Origin: Eikenella exigua
Lineage (GTDB): Bacteria > Pseudomonadota > Gammaproteobacteria > Burkholderiales > Neisseriaceae
DNA length: 64,000 nt
Direction: 5' to 3'
Assembly (NCBI RefSeq): GCF_008805035.1
Contig: NZ_CP038018.1
Coordinates: forward strand, 1,736,001 to 1,800,000
Positions 1 to 11,035 of the stretch are shown piece after piece. Under the pieces are notes generated by a model. That model saw only the letters and a list, made by a program, of their open reading frames with translations. It was not told the DNA's origin and made no database searches. How positions within the stretch are numbered: the stretch's first letter is position 1; each line of letters opens with the position of its first letter. Position numbers and translations under genes: made by a program.

Positions 1-19
1 TGTCGATTAACAGGCAAGT

Positions 20-54
20 TTTCAGGTAGCCTTGATGAAAGAGGCTACCTGAAA
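20..54. terminator. Inverted eikDUS pair, hairpin
   Basis: Two uptake sequences in opposite orientation form a 13-bp stem (20-32 with 42-54) around a 9-nt loop. Such pairs commonly act as transcription terminators in Neisseriaceae. The gene it would serve lies outside the window. The following stretch up to position 313 shows no convincing gene. Confidence 0.6.
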
Positions 55-313
55 CGTTACGCCATACAGCTAAACATCTGCATCCGTTGCGGCTTGCTGC
101 CCCGCATACATAATAATGAAGCTGTTTGGCTATTAACGTTGAATAACTATTCTACACGAAACTTCGTGCAGAAATAAAACTCAGCGGCCAAAACAGCACG
201 GGTCTATAATGTTAGAATTGGTAAATTTCCAACAGATTGCCAGAGCTCAACGAAATTTCGCCACATCGTTTTACTTTCTAGCCAGGTGAAGGCATAAAAT
301 TGCCGGAATGCAA

Positions 314-342
314 AAACCTCCCGGCAAATTGCCGGGAGGTTT
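314..342 (-). terminator. Intrinsic terminator of the initiator tRNA
   Basis: A perfect 12-bp stem (314-325 with 331-342) with a 5-nt loop lies just 3' of the tRNA. Read on the minus strand it is GC-rich in the middle and ends in a run of five T. It contains no uptake sequence, unlike most other terminators here. Confidence 0.85.
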
Positions 343-347
343 GAATT

Positions 348-424
<77 letters not shown>

Positions 425-437
425 TCAGGGAAAGTGG

Positions 438-466
438 ACTATACGCGCCTTGGCGGAGCTTGTCAA
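438..466 (-). promoter_or_regulatory. Sigma-70 promoter of the initiator tRNA
   Basis: On the minus strand a perfect -35 TTGACA (461-466) is followed after exactly 17 nt by TATAGT (438-443). This puts the transcription start a few bases before the tRNA 5' end at 424. The near-consensus form suits a highly expressed stable RNA. Confidence 0.85.
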
Positions 467-650
467 GTTTGTGCGCCACATAAAGACTATTGGCCTGCAT
501 TGTTTGATTAATTTTGTTTGCGCAATTTGGCTTTCTGCCCAGCAGGCTACCTGAAAGCGATGTCTTGGCAAAGCCAAGGCTGCGCTTCTGCGAAGCTAAA
601 GCGATGGTTTGACGAAGGCAAAGCTGAGTTTCTGCAGGCGCAAACCTGAT

Positions 651-1235
651 TCACTCAAACAGCCGACCCTGTGCCAATATTGCCCGCACCGGAGCAAAGC
701 TGCGGCGGTGTTCGGGCAGCGCGCCGTGGCGTTGCAGGGCGGCAAGGTGTTCGGCGGTGCCGTAGCCTTTGTGCCGTTTGAAGCCGTATTGCGGATAACG
801 TTCGGCCAGGGCATACATTTCCGCGTCGCGTGCGGTTTTGGCCAGCACAGAGGCGGCGGAAATCTGGATGATTTTGCTGTCGCCTTTTATTACGGCTTCG
901 GCCTCGCAGCCCAAATCGGGCGGCACGCGGTTGCCGTCTATCCATGCTTTTTCAGGTAGCCTTCCTAGCCCGTGTACGGCGCGGCGCATGGCCAGCATGG
1001 TGGCGTGCAGGATGTTGAGCTGGTCGATTTCCTCCACCGAGGCGGCGGCCACGCACCAAGCCAGTGCCTGCTGTTTAATCAACACCGCCAATTCGTCGCG
1101 GCGGCGTTCGCTGAGTTTTTTCGAGTCGGTGAGCCCCGGCAAATCGTATTCGTCCGGCAGCACCACGGCGGCGGCAAACACGCTGCCGACCAATGGCCCG
1201 CGCCCGGCCTCGTCCACCCCGGCCTGCCAAATCAT
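651..1235 (-). CDS. rnhB: Ribonuclease HII
   Basis: Predicted 194-aa RNase HII, which nicks RNA-DNA hybrids and removes single ribonucleotides from DNA. The N-terminal [11 protein letters not shown] motif (about residues 7-17) holds the first catalytic Asp-Glu pair, and an IDGN motif lies near the middle, as expected for the family. The ATG at 1235 was chosen because it sits directly before the conserved core and overlaps the lpxB stop as ATGA, showing translational coupling. The reading frame extends further upstream, but that part is lpxB shadow. An eikDUS (near 950) is read within the gene as Arg-Leu-Pro-Glu-Lys. Pairing of lpxB with rnhB is common in proteobacteria. Confidence 0.95.
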   Translation of the reverse strand: MIWQAGVDEAGRGPLVGSVFAAAVVLPDEYDLPGLTDSKKLSERRRDELAVLIKQQALAWCVAAASVEEIDQLNILHATMLAMRRAVHGLGRLPEKAWIDGNRVPPDLGCEAEAVIKGDSKIIQISAASVLAKTARDAEMYALAERYPQYGFKRHKGYGTAEHLAALQRHGALPEHRRSFAPVRAILAQGRLFE

Positions 1236-2386
1236 GGGTTTGCCCCCGCGGCGGCCAGCACTGCCGCTGCGGCTTCGGCGGCGGTGTCTTTGCGCAATAA
1301 ACGATGCAGCTCGGTGAAATCCTGTTGCAGCGCGGCGGTTTTCTCCGGCGAGCGATACCAATCCAGCAGCGCGGCAGCCAGCTTTTCCGGCTCGGCATCG
1401 TGCTGCAGCAGCTCCGGCACGGCGGCACGGCCGAGCAGCACATTGGGCAGCCCCACATAGGGCACTTTGATTTTATGCTTCACCAGCGCATAGGTGAGCG
1501 GCGAGATTTTGTAGCTGATCACCATCGGCCGCTTGCACAGTGCCACTTCCAAGGTGGCGGTGCCGCTGGTGACCAGCACCGCATCCGCCGCCGTGCAGGC
1601 CTGCGCCGTGCCGCCCGGGAGCAGTTGCAAGGGCAGGCGGCAATATGGCTCGGTGGCGAGCAGGCTTTGCAGGCGTGCGCGGGTGGCTTCGGTGGCGTAG
1701 GGCAGCAGGAATCGTGCCTCGGGAATTTGTTGCCACACCAATTGCGCAGCTTGCAGAAACAGCGGCGCCATATAGTCGATTTCGCTCACTCGGCTGCCGG
1801 GCAGCAGGGCGAATACGGGCTGCGTTTCAGGTAGCCTCAACTCGTGGCGTGCGGCGGCGCGGTCGGCTTCCAAAGGCAGGGTTTGCGCTAACGGATGTCC
1901 CACAAAACGCGCCCGCCCGCCGGCCTGCCGATATAGCTCCGGCTCCATCGGGAACAGGCACAGCACTTCATCTGCCTGCTGCACGATTTTATGCACCCGC
2001 TCGCGCCGCCACGCCCACACCGAAGGGCTCACATAGTGCAGCGTGGGAATGCCCGCGGCCTTGAGCGCAGCAGCCACACCCAGGTTGAAATCCGGTGCGT
2101 CGATGCCAACGAACACATCTGGCCGCTGCCGTTTCATTTCGCCAATCAAGCCCTTGCGGATACGCCAAATCGCCGGCAGGTTTTTCAGCACCTCCACATA
2201 GCCACGTACCGCCAGCGTTTCTTGGTCGAACAGGCTCTCCAGCCCAGCCGCCTGCATCCGCGGACCGCCGATGCCGGTAAACCGTGCCTGCGGGCAGCGC
2301 GCGCGGATGGCCTCAATCAGGTGCGCGCCGAGCAGGTCGCCCGAAGCTTCGCCGGCACACAGGGCAATAAGGGGGGAAGTGTTCAT
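1232..2386 (-). CDS. lpxB: Lipid-A-disaccharide synthase
   Basis: 384-aa glycosyltransferase that joins UDP-diacylglucosamine and lipid X into the lipid A disaccharide, a membrane-peripheral step of LPS synthesis. Visible family marks are GEASGD near residue 13, the SPSVWAWR segment near 140 and [10 protein letters not shown] near 210. Length is normal for LpxB. It is followed with a 4-nt overlap by rnhB. An eikDUS around 1828 is translated as Leu-Pro-Glu within the protein. lpxC and waaC lie elsewhere in the window, but lpxD, fabZ and lpxA, the usual neighbours in many bacteria, are not beside it here. Confidence 0.96.
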   Translation of the reverse strand: MNTSPLIALCAGEASGDLLGAHLIEAIRARCPQARFTGIGGPRMQAAGLESLFDQETLAVRGYVEVLKNLPAIWRIRKGLIGEMKRQRPDVFVGIDAPDFNLGVAAALKAAGIPTLHYVSPSVWAWRRERVHKIVQQADEVLCLFPMEPELYRQAGGRARFVGHPLAQTLPLEADRAAARHELRLPETQPVFALLPGSRVSEIDYMAPLFLQAAQLVWQQIPEARFLLPYATEATRARLQSLLATEPYCRLPLQLLPGGTAQACTAADAVLVTSGTATLEVALCKRPMVISYKISPLTYALVKHKIKVPYVGLPNVLLGRAAVPELLQHDAEPEKLAAALLDWYRSPEKTAALQQDFTELHRLLRKDTAAEAAAAVLAAAGANP

Positions 2387-2581
2387 GGTGGGAACGGCTG
2401 GAAAATAAAGATGCGGTATTCTACCGAATAATGCGGCTGCGGGCGGATGGAACGTTGAAGGCTACCTGAAAAATTCAGCTTCGCAAGAAGTTCACTTTGA
2501 CTGCGCCAGAGCCTCGTTCTAACTGCGTTGAAGCTGGCGCTTTAGCTTCGCCAAGACATCGCTTTCAGGTAGCCTTTATTC

Positions 2582-3226
2582 TTAATCCGCCACTCCGTAG
2601 CGGTCGCGGTAGGCCTGCACCGGCGCCAGATATTGCCGGAACTGCGCATCGTCTTGTAAGAGTGCGAGCAAATCGGCCAGGCTGGCAATCGGCACCACCG
2701 GCAGCCCGTATTGCTGGCGCACTTCCTGCACCGCCGATTGGCTGCCCGTGCCTTTTTCCATGCGGTCGAGCGCAATTGCCACCCCGGCCGGCATGGCCCC
2801 TGCCTGCTCAATCAGGCGCACCGATTCGCGCACCGAAGTGCCGGCGGAAATCACATCGTCAACAATCAACACCCGACCGGCCAGCGGCGCACCCACCAAC
2901 GTGCCGCCTTCGCCGTGGTCTTTGGCTTCCTTGCGGTTATAGGCAAAAGGCACATTGCGCCCTTGTTCGGCCAGCATCATCGCCGTGGCCGAAGCCAGCA
3001 CGATGCCCTTATAAGCCGGGCCGAACAGCATATCAAACTCTACCCCGCTCTCGAGAATCGAACGCGCATAAAACCGCGCCAGCGCCAGGGTAGAGGCGCC
3101 GTCGTTAAACAGCCCGGCATTGAAAAAATAGGGCGAAAGCCGCCCTGCCTTGGTAACAAACTCACCAAAGCGCAACACATCCTGCTCCAGCGCAAAGCGC
3201 AGAAAGTCCTGCCGAAAATCGCTCAT
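2582..3226 (-). CDS. pyrE: Orotate phosphoribosyltransferase
   Basis: 214-aa cytosolic enzyme transferring PRPP ribose-phosphate to orotate to give OMP in pyrimidine synthesis. The PRPP-binding motif VLIVDDVISAGTS lies around residues 119-131, and the family segment with FFNAG is near the N terminus. The ATG at 3226 is preferred over an upstream in-frame ATG because AGGAAAGG stands five bases before it and homologues start at this point. The gene is monocistronic. The 195 bp between it and lpxB hold eikDUS copies and the second intergenic repeat described in the findings. Confidence 0.96.
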   Translation of the reverse strand: MSDFRQDFLRFALEQDVLRFGEFVTKAGRLSPYFFNAGLFNDGASTLALARFYARSILESGVEFDMLFGPAYKGIVLASATAMMLAEQGRNVPFAYNRKEAKDHGEGGTLVGAPLAGRVLIVDDVISAGTSVRESVRLIEQAGAMPAGVAIALDRMEKGTGSQSAVQEVRQQYGLPVVPIASLADLLALLQDDAQFRQYLAPVQAYRDRYGVAD

Positions 3227-3300
3227 GATGCCTTTCCTGAAATCAAGAATTGAAAACGGCGGCATTATAGCCGATTCTGCCGTACTCTTCGGCTGATATG

Positions 3301-3344
3301 AAAAGGCTACCTGAAACCGATGGGCAGATTTCAGGTAGCCTTTT
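3301..3344. terminator. Inverted eikDUS hairpin
   Basis: A 16-bp stem of two inverted uptake sequences (3301-3316 with 3329-3344) with A and T runs at its ends lies 18 bp past the stop of the acyltransferase gene at 3362. It is a likely terminator for that gene. Confidence 0.75.
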
Positions 3345-3361
3345 GGTAGAGCAGAATCGCG

Positions 3362-5272
3362 CTATTGATGGTTTACCGGTTGTCGATCGGCTGGTTTATC
3401 AGGCAGCGGCTGCAATAAGCGGCGGCCGGAAGCGATAAAGCGTTTGCCCATTTGTTCCGAGCCGTATGGGTTGAAATGCTCACTATCAACATAGATGGGC
3501 AGGCCATCAACGGTAAAGTCTGAAGGGACCAAATCAGTAAAATCTATCCAGTGTACTTGGGGATATTTGCGGACAATCTCGTAAATGGTTTGGTTGGCTG
3601 CTTCCGAGTCTTGACGGATAAATTGCTGCCGTTCCGTCAGTTGCTGAAATAGGCCAATGGATTGGAGGTATCTCCTACGAAGGATGTTTACTCCAGCGTT
3701 AGGATTATCTTTCAATACATAAACAATTTTCTGCCGGTTAAGCAGAAATTGTAGGGTTTTATCGAAATTTTTCGGGAAATCAGGCTGCTCTAACCGTTGT
3801 TGCCAGCGGTTAGACAAAATTACTACTTGATATTTATCTAAATCCTGTTCCACTTGATGGCGCATGGCCAAACACCGCTCGCGCCATTCTGGCCGTTCTA
3901 AGTTTTTATGTACTGTAGTGGTGTTGTATAGGAAAGCACAGCTACCAGCAGATACGACATATGCTGCCCAACCTTCATGCCTGCCTACTACTTCATAGAA
4001 AGTGTTGTAGTGCGCGGTATGTGAATCGCCAACAGCCAGGATGGTTACCGGTTTGTTGCGGTCGCCTTTAACGCAATCATTATTTTCTCCATCATTACAG
4101 ATACCAGTATGCCAACCCAACTCTTGTTTTTCCGGAGTGTGGCGAAGCTGCTTATCGTAAGCTGAACGCCCTGCATTCACCCCAATCCCCAGCGCGAAAT
4201 AAACCGCCATCACGCTGGCAAACGCCTTGCCAGACAGTTTTTTGCTGTGCCGAATCGGATTCTCAATCAAGCGGTACGATACCCACGAAGCCAATACCAC
4301 GCCGGCCATTGACACCAATACCACATCCAACGGCAATACGCTGTCCATATATGCATAACGCAGCAGCGCCAGCACCGGCCAGTGCCACAGATACAGCGGA
4401 TAGGAAATCAGGCCGATGGCCACCATCGGCTTCCAAGCGAGCAGCTGGTTGAAACGACTGCCGTTGCCGGCGGCAATCAGCCAGGCAGCAGCGCTGCATA
4501 CGGCCAAGCGCTCAATATAGCCTTTGCCAGGCAGGAAGCCGTCGGGCAAACACAAACAAACCAGCATAACAATAGCGGCTAACCAAGCGGTTGGGTTTAG
4601 GCTTTTGCCCGGGGTTTTACAGCGAGCCGGCACCACGGCAGCCAGCGAACCGATTAGTAATTCGTATGCGCGCACTTGCGGCAGGTAGTAGGCATCTGCC
4701 TCATAAGGCACCAAGCCGGAGAGCAGGCTGGCGGTAATCATGGCGATAACAGCGTGTACGGTGTATTTGGGCAGATATTTGTGCACCAGCCACATCAAGA
4801 GAGGGAAAACAAAATAGAACTGCTCTTCCAAGGAAAGCGACCAGATGTGCAGCAGCGGTTTTTCGGCAGAAGCAATATCAAAATAGCCTCCGCTTTTGGC
4901 AAAAAACAGGTTGGCACCGAAAAACAGCGAGGAGCGCAGCGAGCGCAGATAGTTAAAAAAATCGTCCGGCATCAGCAGCCATGCGCCCACGGCCGTGCAG
5001 ACGGCGAGCACAAACAAGAAGGCGGGCAAAATGCGTTTGGCACGGCGCTGGTAGAAATTGAGCAGCGAAAAGCGTTGCCCGGTTAGCTCCTTGTGGATGA
5101 TGGAGGTAATCAAATAGCCGGAGATAACGAAGAATATATCCACGCCGAGAAAGCCGCCGGGGAGCAGCTTGGCATGAATATGAAACAGGATAACGGCAAT
5201 CACGGCCACAGCGCGTAGACCGTCGATATCGGCTCGGTAGGAAAGGCTGCTGTTGGAGGCGGGGAGGCTCAT
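3362..5272 (-). CDS. Membrane O-acyltransferase with SGNH domain (OafA/YrhL type)
   Basis: 636-aa two-part protein. The N-terminal half is an acyltransferase-3 domain with about ten hydrophobic helices. It starts with YRADIDGLRAVAV and includes the catalytic-type His in ILFHIH near residue 30 and the GGFLGVDIFFVISGYLI segment. The C-terminal third is periplasmic and SGNH-like, with GDSHTAHYN near 420 (catalytic Ser) and DSEHFNPYG near 600 (Asp and His). Proteins of this design O-acetylate peptidoglycan, LPS or capsule sugars; the substrate cannot be told from sequence. It is monocistronic and framed by eikDUS hairpins, with no polysaccharide cluster around it. Confidence 0.88.
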   Translation of the reverse strand: MSLPASNSSLSYRADIDGLRAVAVIAVILFHIHAKLLPGGFLGVDIFFVISGYLITSIIHKELTGQRFSLLNFYQRRAKRILPAFLFVLAVCTAVGAWLLMPDDFFNYLRSLRSSLFFGANLFFAKSGGYFDIASAEKPLLHIWSLSLEEQFYFVFPLLMWLVHKYLPKYTVHAVIAMITASLLSGLVPYEADAYYLPQVRAYELLIGSLAAVVPARCKTPGKSLNPTAWLAAIVMLVCLCLPDGFLPGKGYIERLAVCSAAAWLIAAGNGSRFNQLLAWKPMVAIGLISYPLYLWHWPVLALLRYAYMDSVLPLDVVLVSMAGVVLASWVSYRLIENPIRHSKKLSGKAFASVMAVYFALGIGVNAGRSAYDKQLRHTPEKQELGWHTGICNDGENNDCVKGDRNKPVTILAVGDSHTAHYNTFYEVVGRHEGWAAYVVSAGSCAFLYNTTTVHKNLERPEWRERCLAMRHQVEQDLDKYQVVILSNRWQQRLEQPDFPKNFDKTLQFLLNRQKIVYVLKDNPNAGVNILRRRYLQSIGLFQQLTERQQFIRQDSEAANQTIYEIVRKYPQVHWIDFTDLVPSDFTVDGLPIYVDSEHFNPYGSEQMGKRFIASGRRLLQPLPDKPADRQPVNHQ

Positions 5273-5307
5273 GTTGGTGGATATGGCTGAAAGGTTGGAT
5301 TGGAATA

Positions 5308-5358
5308 AAGGCTACCTGAAAGATGGCGGAGATGTTCAGCTTCGTTTTCAGGTAGCCT
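5308..5358. terminator. Inverted eikDUS pair downstream of typA
   Basis: Uptake sequences at about 5308-5321 and 5346-5358 face each other across a 24-nt loop. A third copy at about 5388-5402 overlaps the typA stop codon, so the TAA of typA is part of the repeat. The arrangement is a plausible terminator for typA. Confidence 0.55.
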
Positions 5359-5398
5359 GTTACCGGATTTTAAGCGGCCTGAGGCTTTTCAGGTAGCC

Positions 5399-7210
5399 TT
5401 AGTCCAATTTTTTAAAGTGGCGGCGACGTTCCAGTTCGCTCAGGTAGCGTTTGCGCAGGCGGATGGATTTGGGGGTGATTTCCACCAGCTCATCGTCGTC
5501 GATAAATTCCACTGCGCTTTCCAGCGTGAGCTTAATCGGCGTGGTGAGGCGCACGGCTTCGTCGGTGCCGCTGGCGCGCACGTTGGTGAGCTTTTTGCCC
5601 TTGAGCGGATTCACCACCAAATCGTTGTCGCGGCTGTGGATGCCGATAATCATGCCTTCGTAGATTTTGTCGTTGGGCGACACGAACATGCGGCCGCGTT
5701 CTTCCAAGTTCCACAGGGCATAAGCCACGGCTTCGCCTTGCTCTTGGGAAACCAGCACGCCGTTGTGGCGGCCGGGCATATCGGGCTTCACGGAGGCGTA
5801 GTCGTCGAACACATGGCTCATCAGGCCGACGCCGCGCGTGAGGGTCATGAATTCGCCTTGGAAGCCGATGAGGCCGCGGGCGGGAATGTGGTATTCGAGG
5901 CGGGTGCGGCCGTGGCCGTCGCTTTCCATATTGGTGAGCTCGCCACGGCGGCGGCCGAGTTCTTCCATCACTGCGCCTTGGTTTTCGTCGGGCACGTCCA
6001 CAGTCAGGGTTTCATACGGCTCGCATTTTTGGCCGTTGATTTCACGGTACACGACGCGCGGTTTGCCCACGGCCAGTTCGTAGCCTTCGCGGCGCATATT
6101 TTCCAGCAAAATAGTGAGGTGCAGCTCGCCGCGGCCGGACACACGGAATACGTCGGCATCGGCGGTATCTTCCACGCGCAGAGCCACGTTGGTGAGCAGT
6201 TCGCGTTGTAGGCGGTCGCGGATTTGGCGGCTGGTAACGAATTTGCCTTCGGTGCCGGCCAGCGGGCTGGTGTTCACCATGAAGTCCATGGTGAGGGTGG
6301 GTTCGTCCACGCTCAGCATTGGCACGCCGACGGGGTTGTCTTTGTCGCAAATGGTTACGCCGATGCCGATTTCCTCAATGCCGGAAATCAGCACGATGTC
6401 GCCGGCTTCGGCTTCCTGCAGCGGCACGCGTTCCAGCCCGCTGAAACCGAGCAGCTGGTTGATGCGGCCTTGGGCGATTTGTTTGTCGTGGTTCATCACG
6501 GCCACGGTTTGGCCGGGGCGGATTTTGCCGTTGAGGATGCGGCCGATGCCGAGGCGACCGGTGTAGTTGTCGTAGTCGAGCTGGGAGATTTGCAGCTGCA
6601 GCGGCGCATCGGCGCTACCTGAAGGTGCGGGGGTGTATTTGAGGATGGTGTCGAACAGCGGGCGCATGTCGCTGCTCTCGTCTTCTTCGTTCAGCTTGGC
6701 AAAGCCGGAAAGGCCGGAAGCATAGACGATGGGAAAATCGAGCTGCTCTTCGCTGGCGCCAAGGTTGTCGAACAAATCAAAGGTTTGATCGATCACCCAG
6801 CTGGCGCGGGCGGTGGGCTTATCGATTTTGTTGATCACCACAATGGGTTTCAAGCCCAGTGCGAGGGCTTTTTTGGTGACGAAGCGGGTTTGCGGCATCG
6901 GGCCTTCTTGCGCGTCCACCAGCAGCAGCACGCAATCGACCATGCCGAGCACGCGTTCTACTTCGCCGCCGAAATCGGCGTGGCCGGGGGTGTCGACGAT
7001 ATTGATGTGGTAGCCTTCGTATTCGATGGCGGTGTTTTTGGCCAGGATGGTGATGCCGCGTTCTTTTTCGATGTCGTTGCTGTCCATCACGCGCTCATCC
7101 ACGTGCTGGTTAGCGCGGAAGGTGCCGGATTGGCGCAGGAGTTGGTCTACGAGTGTGGTTTTGCCATGATCGACGTGGGCGATGATGGCGATGTTGCGGA
7201 TGTTTTTCAT
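5399..7210 (-). CDS. typA: Translational GTPase TypA/BipA
   Basis: 603-aa ribosome-associated GTPase of the EF-G family, involved in 50S assembly and stress growth. The GTPase domain shows AHVDHGKT (about 11-18), the [15 protein letters not shown] switch near 74, and NKIDKP near 127. Domain II, the EF-G-like domains III and V, and a conserved C-terminal domain ending in a basic helix follow. Length matches the family. A strong GTPase start [10 protein letters not shown] follows the upstream AT-rich gap. The stop codon lies in an eikDUS copy. Confidence 0.97.
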   Translation of the reverse strand: MKNIRNIAIIAHVDHGKTTLVDQLLRQSGTFRANQHVDERVMDSNDIEKERGITILAKNTAIEYEGYHINIVDTPGHADFGGEVERVLGMVDCVLLLVDAQEGPMPQTRFVTKKALALGLKPIVVINKIDKPTARASWVIDQTFDLFDNLGASEEQLDFPIVYASGLSGFAKLNEEDESSDMRPLFDTILKYTPAPSGSADAPLQLQISQLDYDNYTGRLGIGRILNGKIRPGQTVAVMNHDKQIAQGRINQLLGFSGLERVPLQEAEAGDIVLISGIEEIGIGVTICDKDNPVGVPMLSVDEPTLTMDFMVNTSPLAGTEGKFVTSRQIRDRLQRELLTNVALRVEDTADADVFRVSGRGELHLTILLENMRREGYELAVGKPRVVYREINGQKCEPYETLTVDVPDENQGAVMEELGRRRGELTNMESDGHGRTRLEYHIPARGLIGFQGEFMTLTRGVGLMSHVFDDYASVKPDMPGRHNGVLVSQEQGEAVAYALWNLEERGRMFVSPNDKIYEGMIIGIHSRDNDLVVNPLKGKKLTNVRASGTDEAVRLTTPIKLTLESAVEFIDDDELVEITPKSIRLRKRYLSELERRRHFKKLD

Positions 7211-7311
7211 GTTAGTTTTGGTCGCAGCGAGTGCGGAAAATAATTTTGGAAACCGCGTATTATAGCAGTTCTACTGCTCGCCCCGCAAAGCAGATCCGGT
7301 GGGCTGGTGTT

Positions 7312-7351
7312 TTTCAGGTAGCCTTTGCGGCGTGAAAAAGGCTACCTGAAA
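7312..7351. terminator. Inverted eikDUS hairpin
   Basis: A 15-bp stem (7312-7326 with 7337-7351) with a 10-nt loop, followed at once by a third uptake copy near 7352. It lies between the stop of the 131-aa gene at 7384 and the start of typA, and is a likely terminator for the former. Confidence 0.75.
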
Positions 7352-7383
7352 TTCAGGTAGCCTGTATGGGCTTGGGTTGTGGT

Positions 7384-7779
7384 TTAGTCGATAAACTGCC
7401 GCAGCATGCTCACTGCCAAGTGGCTGAACTGGCGATATTTATCGGTTTTTTCGATTTTGTCTTTGTCGAGCCCGATTTCGATGATAACGCCGGCTTTGTT
7501 GCCATAGAGCACGGTGTTTTCAATTTCGTAGGCGCTGTGGGTTTTGCCTTTGCTATCGGGCGTGGGCACGATGAAGGCCTGCAGCATTTCGCCGCTGGCC
7601 AGGTTTTGCAGGATCAGGCTTTTCTTCACGTTTTCGGCCACATCACCGCTCACGTATTGGAAAGGGTTGGTGGCCACATCAGTTACGCCGCGATAGGAGT
7701 AGATGTAAACCTTGTGTTCGAGTTTGGGGTTGTTGAGTAGATAGAGTTTGAGCAGAAGCTGACGGAGGTCGGCGGCCAT
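7384..7779 (-). CDS. Conserved hypothetical protein, 131 aa
   Basis: A 131-aa soluble protein that I cannot assign to a named family. It starts MAADLRQLLLKLYLL; this ATG has AGGGAAA a few bases upstream, while longer in-frame starts have none. The middle holds a phrase like YIYSYRGVTDVATNPFQYV and a Lys-rich C-terminal third. No signal peptide, membrane segment or metal motif is visible. The codon use looks like its neighbours and the start context is sound, so I take it as a real gene. It is monocistronic behind its own eikDUS terminator. Confidence 0.75.
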   Translation of the reverse strand: MAADLRQLLLKLYLLNNPKLEHKVYIYSYRGVTDVATNPFQYVSGDVAENVKKSLILQNLASGEMLQAFIVPTPDSKGKTHSAYEIENTVLYGNKAGVIIEIGLDKDKIEKTDKYRQFSHLAVSMLRQFID

Positions 7780-7881
7780 GATGTTTCCCTTTATGTGCCC
7801 GCTATAGCTGCGGTTGGTGGGCATTATAGCCAATCTGCAGAGCAAGCTCTACATGGGCAAGTGATGGCCGAAGCATCTTTA

Positions 7882-7950
7882 TATAGTGAATTAAAATAAG
7901 AACGCCACTGCGTGGCTCGCCTTGTCCCATTCTCATTTTTATCCACTATA
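7882..7950. mobile_element. Degenerate Correia-like mini-element, 69 bp
   Basis: The stretch begins TATAGTGAATTAAAAT and ends ATTTTTATCCACTATA, near-inverted termini that match the ends of Correia repeat enclosed elements (CREE) of Neisseria. A short core with CGTGGCTCGCCTTGTCC sits between them. It is shorter than the usual 104-108 or about 155 bp forms, so it is probably a deleted copy. It lies upstream of the 131-aa gene in a 300-bp gap that otherwise holds only uptake repeats, including one AGGCTGCCTGAA copy of another dialect (8013-8024). Confidence 0.7.
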
Positions 7951-8079
7951 CATATGGTGGATTAGCTGAATTTTCGCTACGACGTTTCAGGTAGCTTGCA
8001 ACGATGCAGCTGAGGCTGCCTGAAAATAAAAACCCTTTGCCAATCAAGGCAAAAGTTTCGTTTTCGTACGCCAATCCGG

Positions 8080-9357
<1,278 letters not shown>

Positions 9358-9369
9358 AAACAGGTATGG

Positions 9370-10260
9370 TTATTGGGCGGCATCATCTTGGCCGCCGGCA
9401 GTGAAGGCGGCGGTTTTTTGGTCGACCATGTGCTCGGCCACATTGATGTCGCGACCGCTGTAGCTGGCTAAGCTGTTTTTGGCAAAGCCGATGCGTACGC
9501 GGTAGGGACCGTTACCGGAGAAACGGTGTTCGCTGCCGGCAGGCACGATTTTGCTTACCAGCATTTGGCCGTCTTTATCGGTTACGGTGAGGAAAGAGCG
9601 GAAGCGCAGTTTGAGCACCAATTCGCCCTGAGCCGATTGGATGCCTGCAGCAGCGGCCGGTGCAGAAGCAGGGTTTTCTACCGGCTGCGGCTGGCTACCT
9701 GAAACCGCCGGCAGGGAGGCAGTAGGCGTGGAGGCTTCTTGCAGCGGCAACACCTGCACATTGCTGCTGTCTAAGTTGGGCGGCAGGATTTGGTTTTCCG
9801 GAATGCTGGTTTGGGCATTCTGTTTTTGGTGTTCGGTATTGGACTTCATCTGCCACAACACTACCACGCCCACAATCGCGGCAGTGGCGGCCACGCCGAA
9901 AATCCAGCGCGGAAATGGCTTTTTAATCAGAGCGTTGTGGTAGGTCATCTTCACGTTGCCGTCTTCTTTGGCAGCAGGGCTTTGGAATTGGCTGGGGGTA
10001 ATTATCTGCTCCAGATAGTTGTTTAATACGGTTTCATCCAAATTCAGGTAGCGTCCGTAGCTGCGCAGAAAGCCGCGCACAAACACGGGCTCAGGCAATT
10101 TGCTGAAATCGGCGTTTTCCAACGCCTCCACCTGGCGGGCGGGCAGTTTCAGGTGTTCCGACACATCGCCAAGCGACAGCTGTTGCTGTTCGCGGTTGTG
10201 GCGCAACAATTTGCCCAGTTCTTCAGCAGCGGCCAGCTGGGGGGTTGAGATCTCGGTCAT
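9370..10260 (-). CDS. rodZ: Cytoskeletal membrane protein RodZ
   Basis: 296-aa bitopic protein linking MreB to the envelope to keep rod shape. The N terminus carries an XRE/Cro-type helix-turn-helix (about residues 13-75). A basic stretch then leads into a single membrane helix (about 115-136). A Gln- and Pro-rich periplasmic linker follows, then a C-terminal beta domain of the DUF4115 type with SFLTVTDKDGQML. The start overlaps the pilW stop as ATGA, so translation is coupled. The linker contains an eikDUS, a typical tolerant site. Confidence 0.93.
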   Translation of the reverse strand: MTEISTPQLAAAEELGKLLRHNREQQQLSLGDVSEHLKLPARQVEALENADFSKLPEPVFVRGFLRSYGRYLNLDETVLNNYLEQIITPSQFQSPAAKEDGNVKMTYHNALIKKPFPRWIFGVAATAAIVGVVVLWQMKSNTEHQKQNAQTSIPENQILPPNLDSSNVQVLPLQEASTPTASLPAVSGSQPQPVENPASAPAAAAGIQSAQGELVLKLRFRSFLTVTDKDGQMLVSKIVPAGSEHRFSGNGPYRVRIGFAKNSLASYSGRDINVAEHMVDQKTAAFTAGGQDDAAQ

Positions 10261-11030
10261 TGGGGTCTTCCTGTGGTAATTTCTTGAAGTTCTGGCGAAT
10301 ACGGATAGTTGGTGCGCAGCTGCGCTTCGTATTCGTAGGCAGCCTGGGTTTGGCCGCGGGCGCGGGCAATCTTCCAGCCCAGCAGCAGATCGTCGGCACC
10401 TAGCCGGTCTACCTTACTTTGATATTGGCGGAACTGGCGGTCGGCCTCGCCCAAATTGCCTTCGAGCATGCGCACGCGTGCCATTTCTTTTTGCGCGGGG
10501 GCGAAACTCGGGTCGGCGGCTTGGGAGCGTTCCAGATAGGCCATGGCCAGGTTGTATTGCCCCAGGCGGGCGCTACAGATGCCTTTGTTCATGTAGGCTA
10601 CCTGCGGGCTGGGATAAGTAGGGTCGGCCAGGGCGCGGTCGAAATAAGCCAAGGCCTGGTTTGCACGGCTGCCGGAGTTGCACAAAAACCAACCGTAGTT
10701 GTTGTTGATTTCCGCACTGTCGGGCTTGATAGACAGGGCGCGTTGGAAACTTTCTTCCGCTTTCTCCGGCACTTTCAGATATTGATAAATTTCAGCACGC
10801 ACCAGCCAGGCGTTTTCGTTGCGTGGCTGAGCCTGTAGGGCTTCTTCAATCGCAGACACGGCGGCACGGTAGTCGCGCGAATTCATATATTCGATGGCAA
10901 GCTGGGTTTTGATGGCGGCAATTTCCTCTGGCCGGTTGCGCACTTCTTTGTTGCCGGTGTGGATAGTGATGCCGCCGCAGCCGGCGAGCAAAGCGAATGC
11001 CGTCAGGGAGGCAACTAAATTTTTTCTCAT
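10257..11030 (-). CDS. pilW: Type IV pilus assembly lipoprotein PilW (PilF)
   Basis: 257-aa outer-membrane lipoprotein pilotin with tetratricopeptide repeats, needed for secretin assembly and stability of type IV pili. MRKNLVASL starts a signal peptide that ends in the lipobox LLAGC (Cys18). At least five TPR-like helical pairs follow, with phrases such as NNYGWFLCNSG. A longer in-frame start exists but would place residues ahead of the signal peptide, so 11030 is chosen. It lies 5 bp after rlmN. Pili also serve DNA uptake, in line with the abundant uptake sequences. Confidence 0.92.
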   Translation of the reverse strand: MRKNLVASLTAFALLAGCGGITIHTGNKEVRNRPEEIAAIKTQLAIEYMNSRDYRAAVSAIEEALQAQPRNENAWLVRAEIYQYLKVPEKAEESFQRALSIKPDSAEINNNYGWFLCNSGSRANQALAYFDRALADPTYPSPQVAYMNKGICSARLGQYNLAMAYLERSQAADPSFAPAQKEMARVRMLEGNLGEADRQFRQYQSKVDRLGADDLLLGWKIARARGQTQAAYEYEAQLRTNYPYSPELQEITTGRPQ

Positions 11031-11035
11031 GATAA

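Noticed and set aside
5417..6211. 264-codon open frame on the plus strand
   Set aside because: Antisense shadow of typA; composition typical of complementary strands in this genome.
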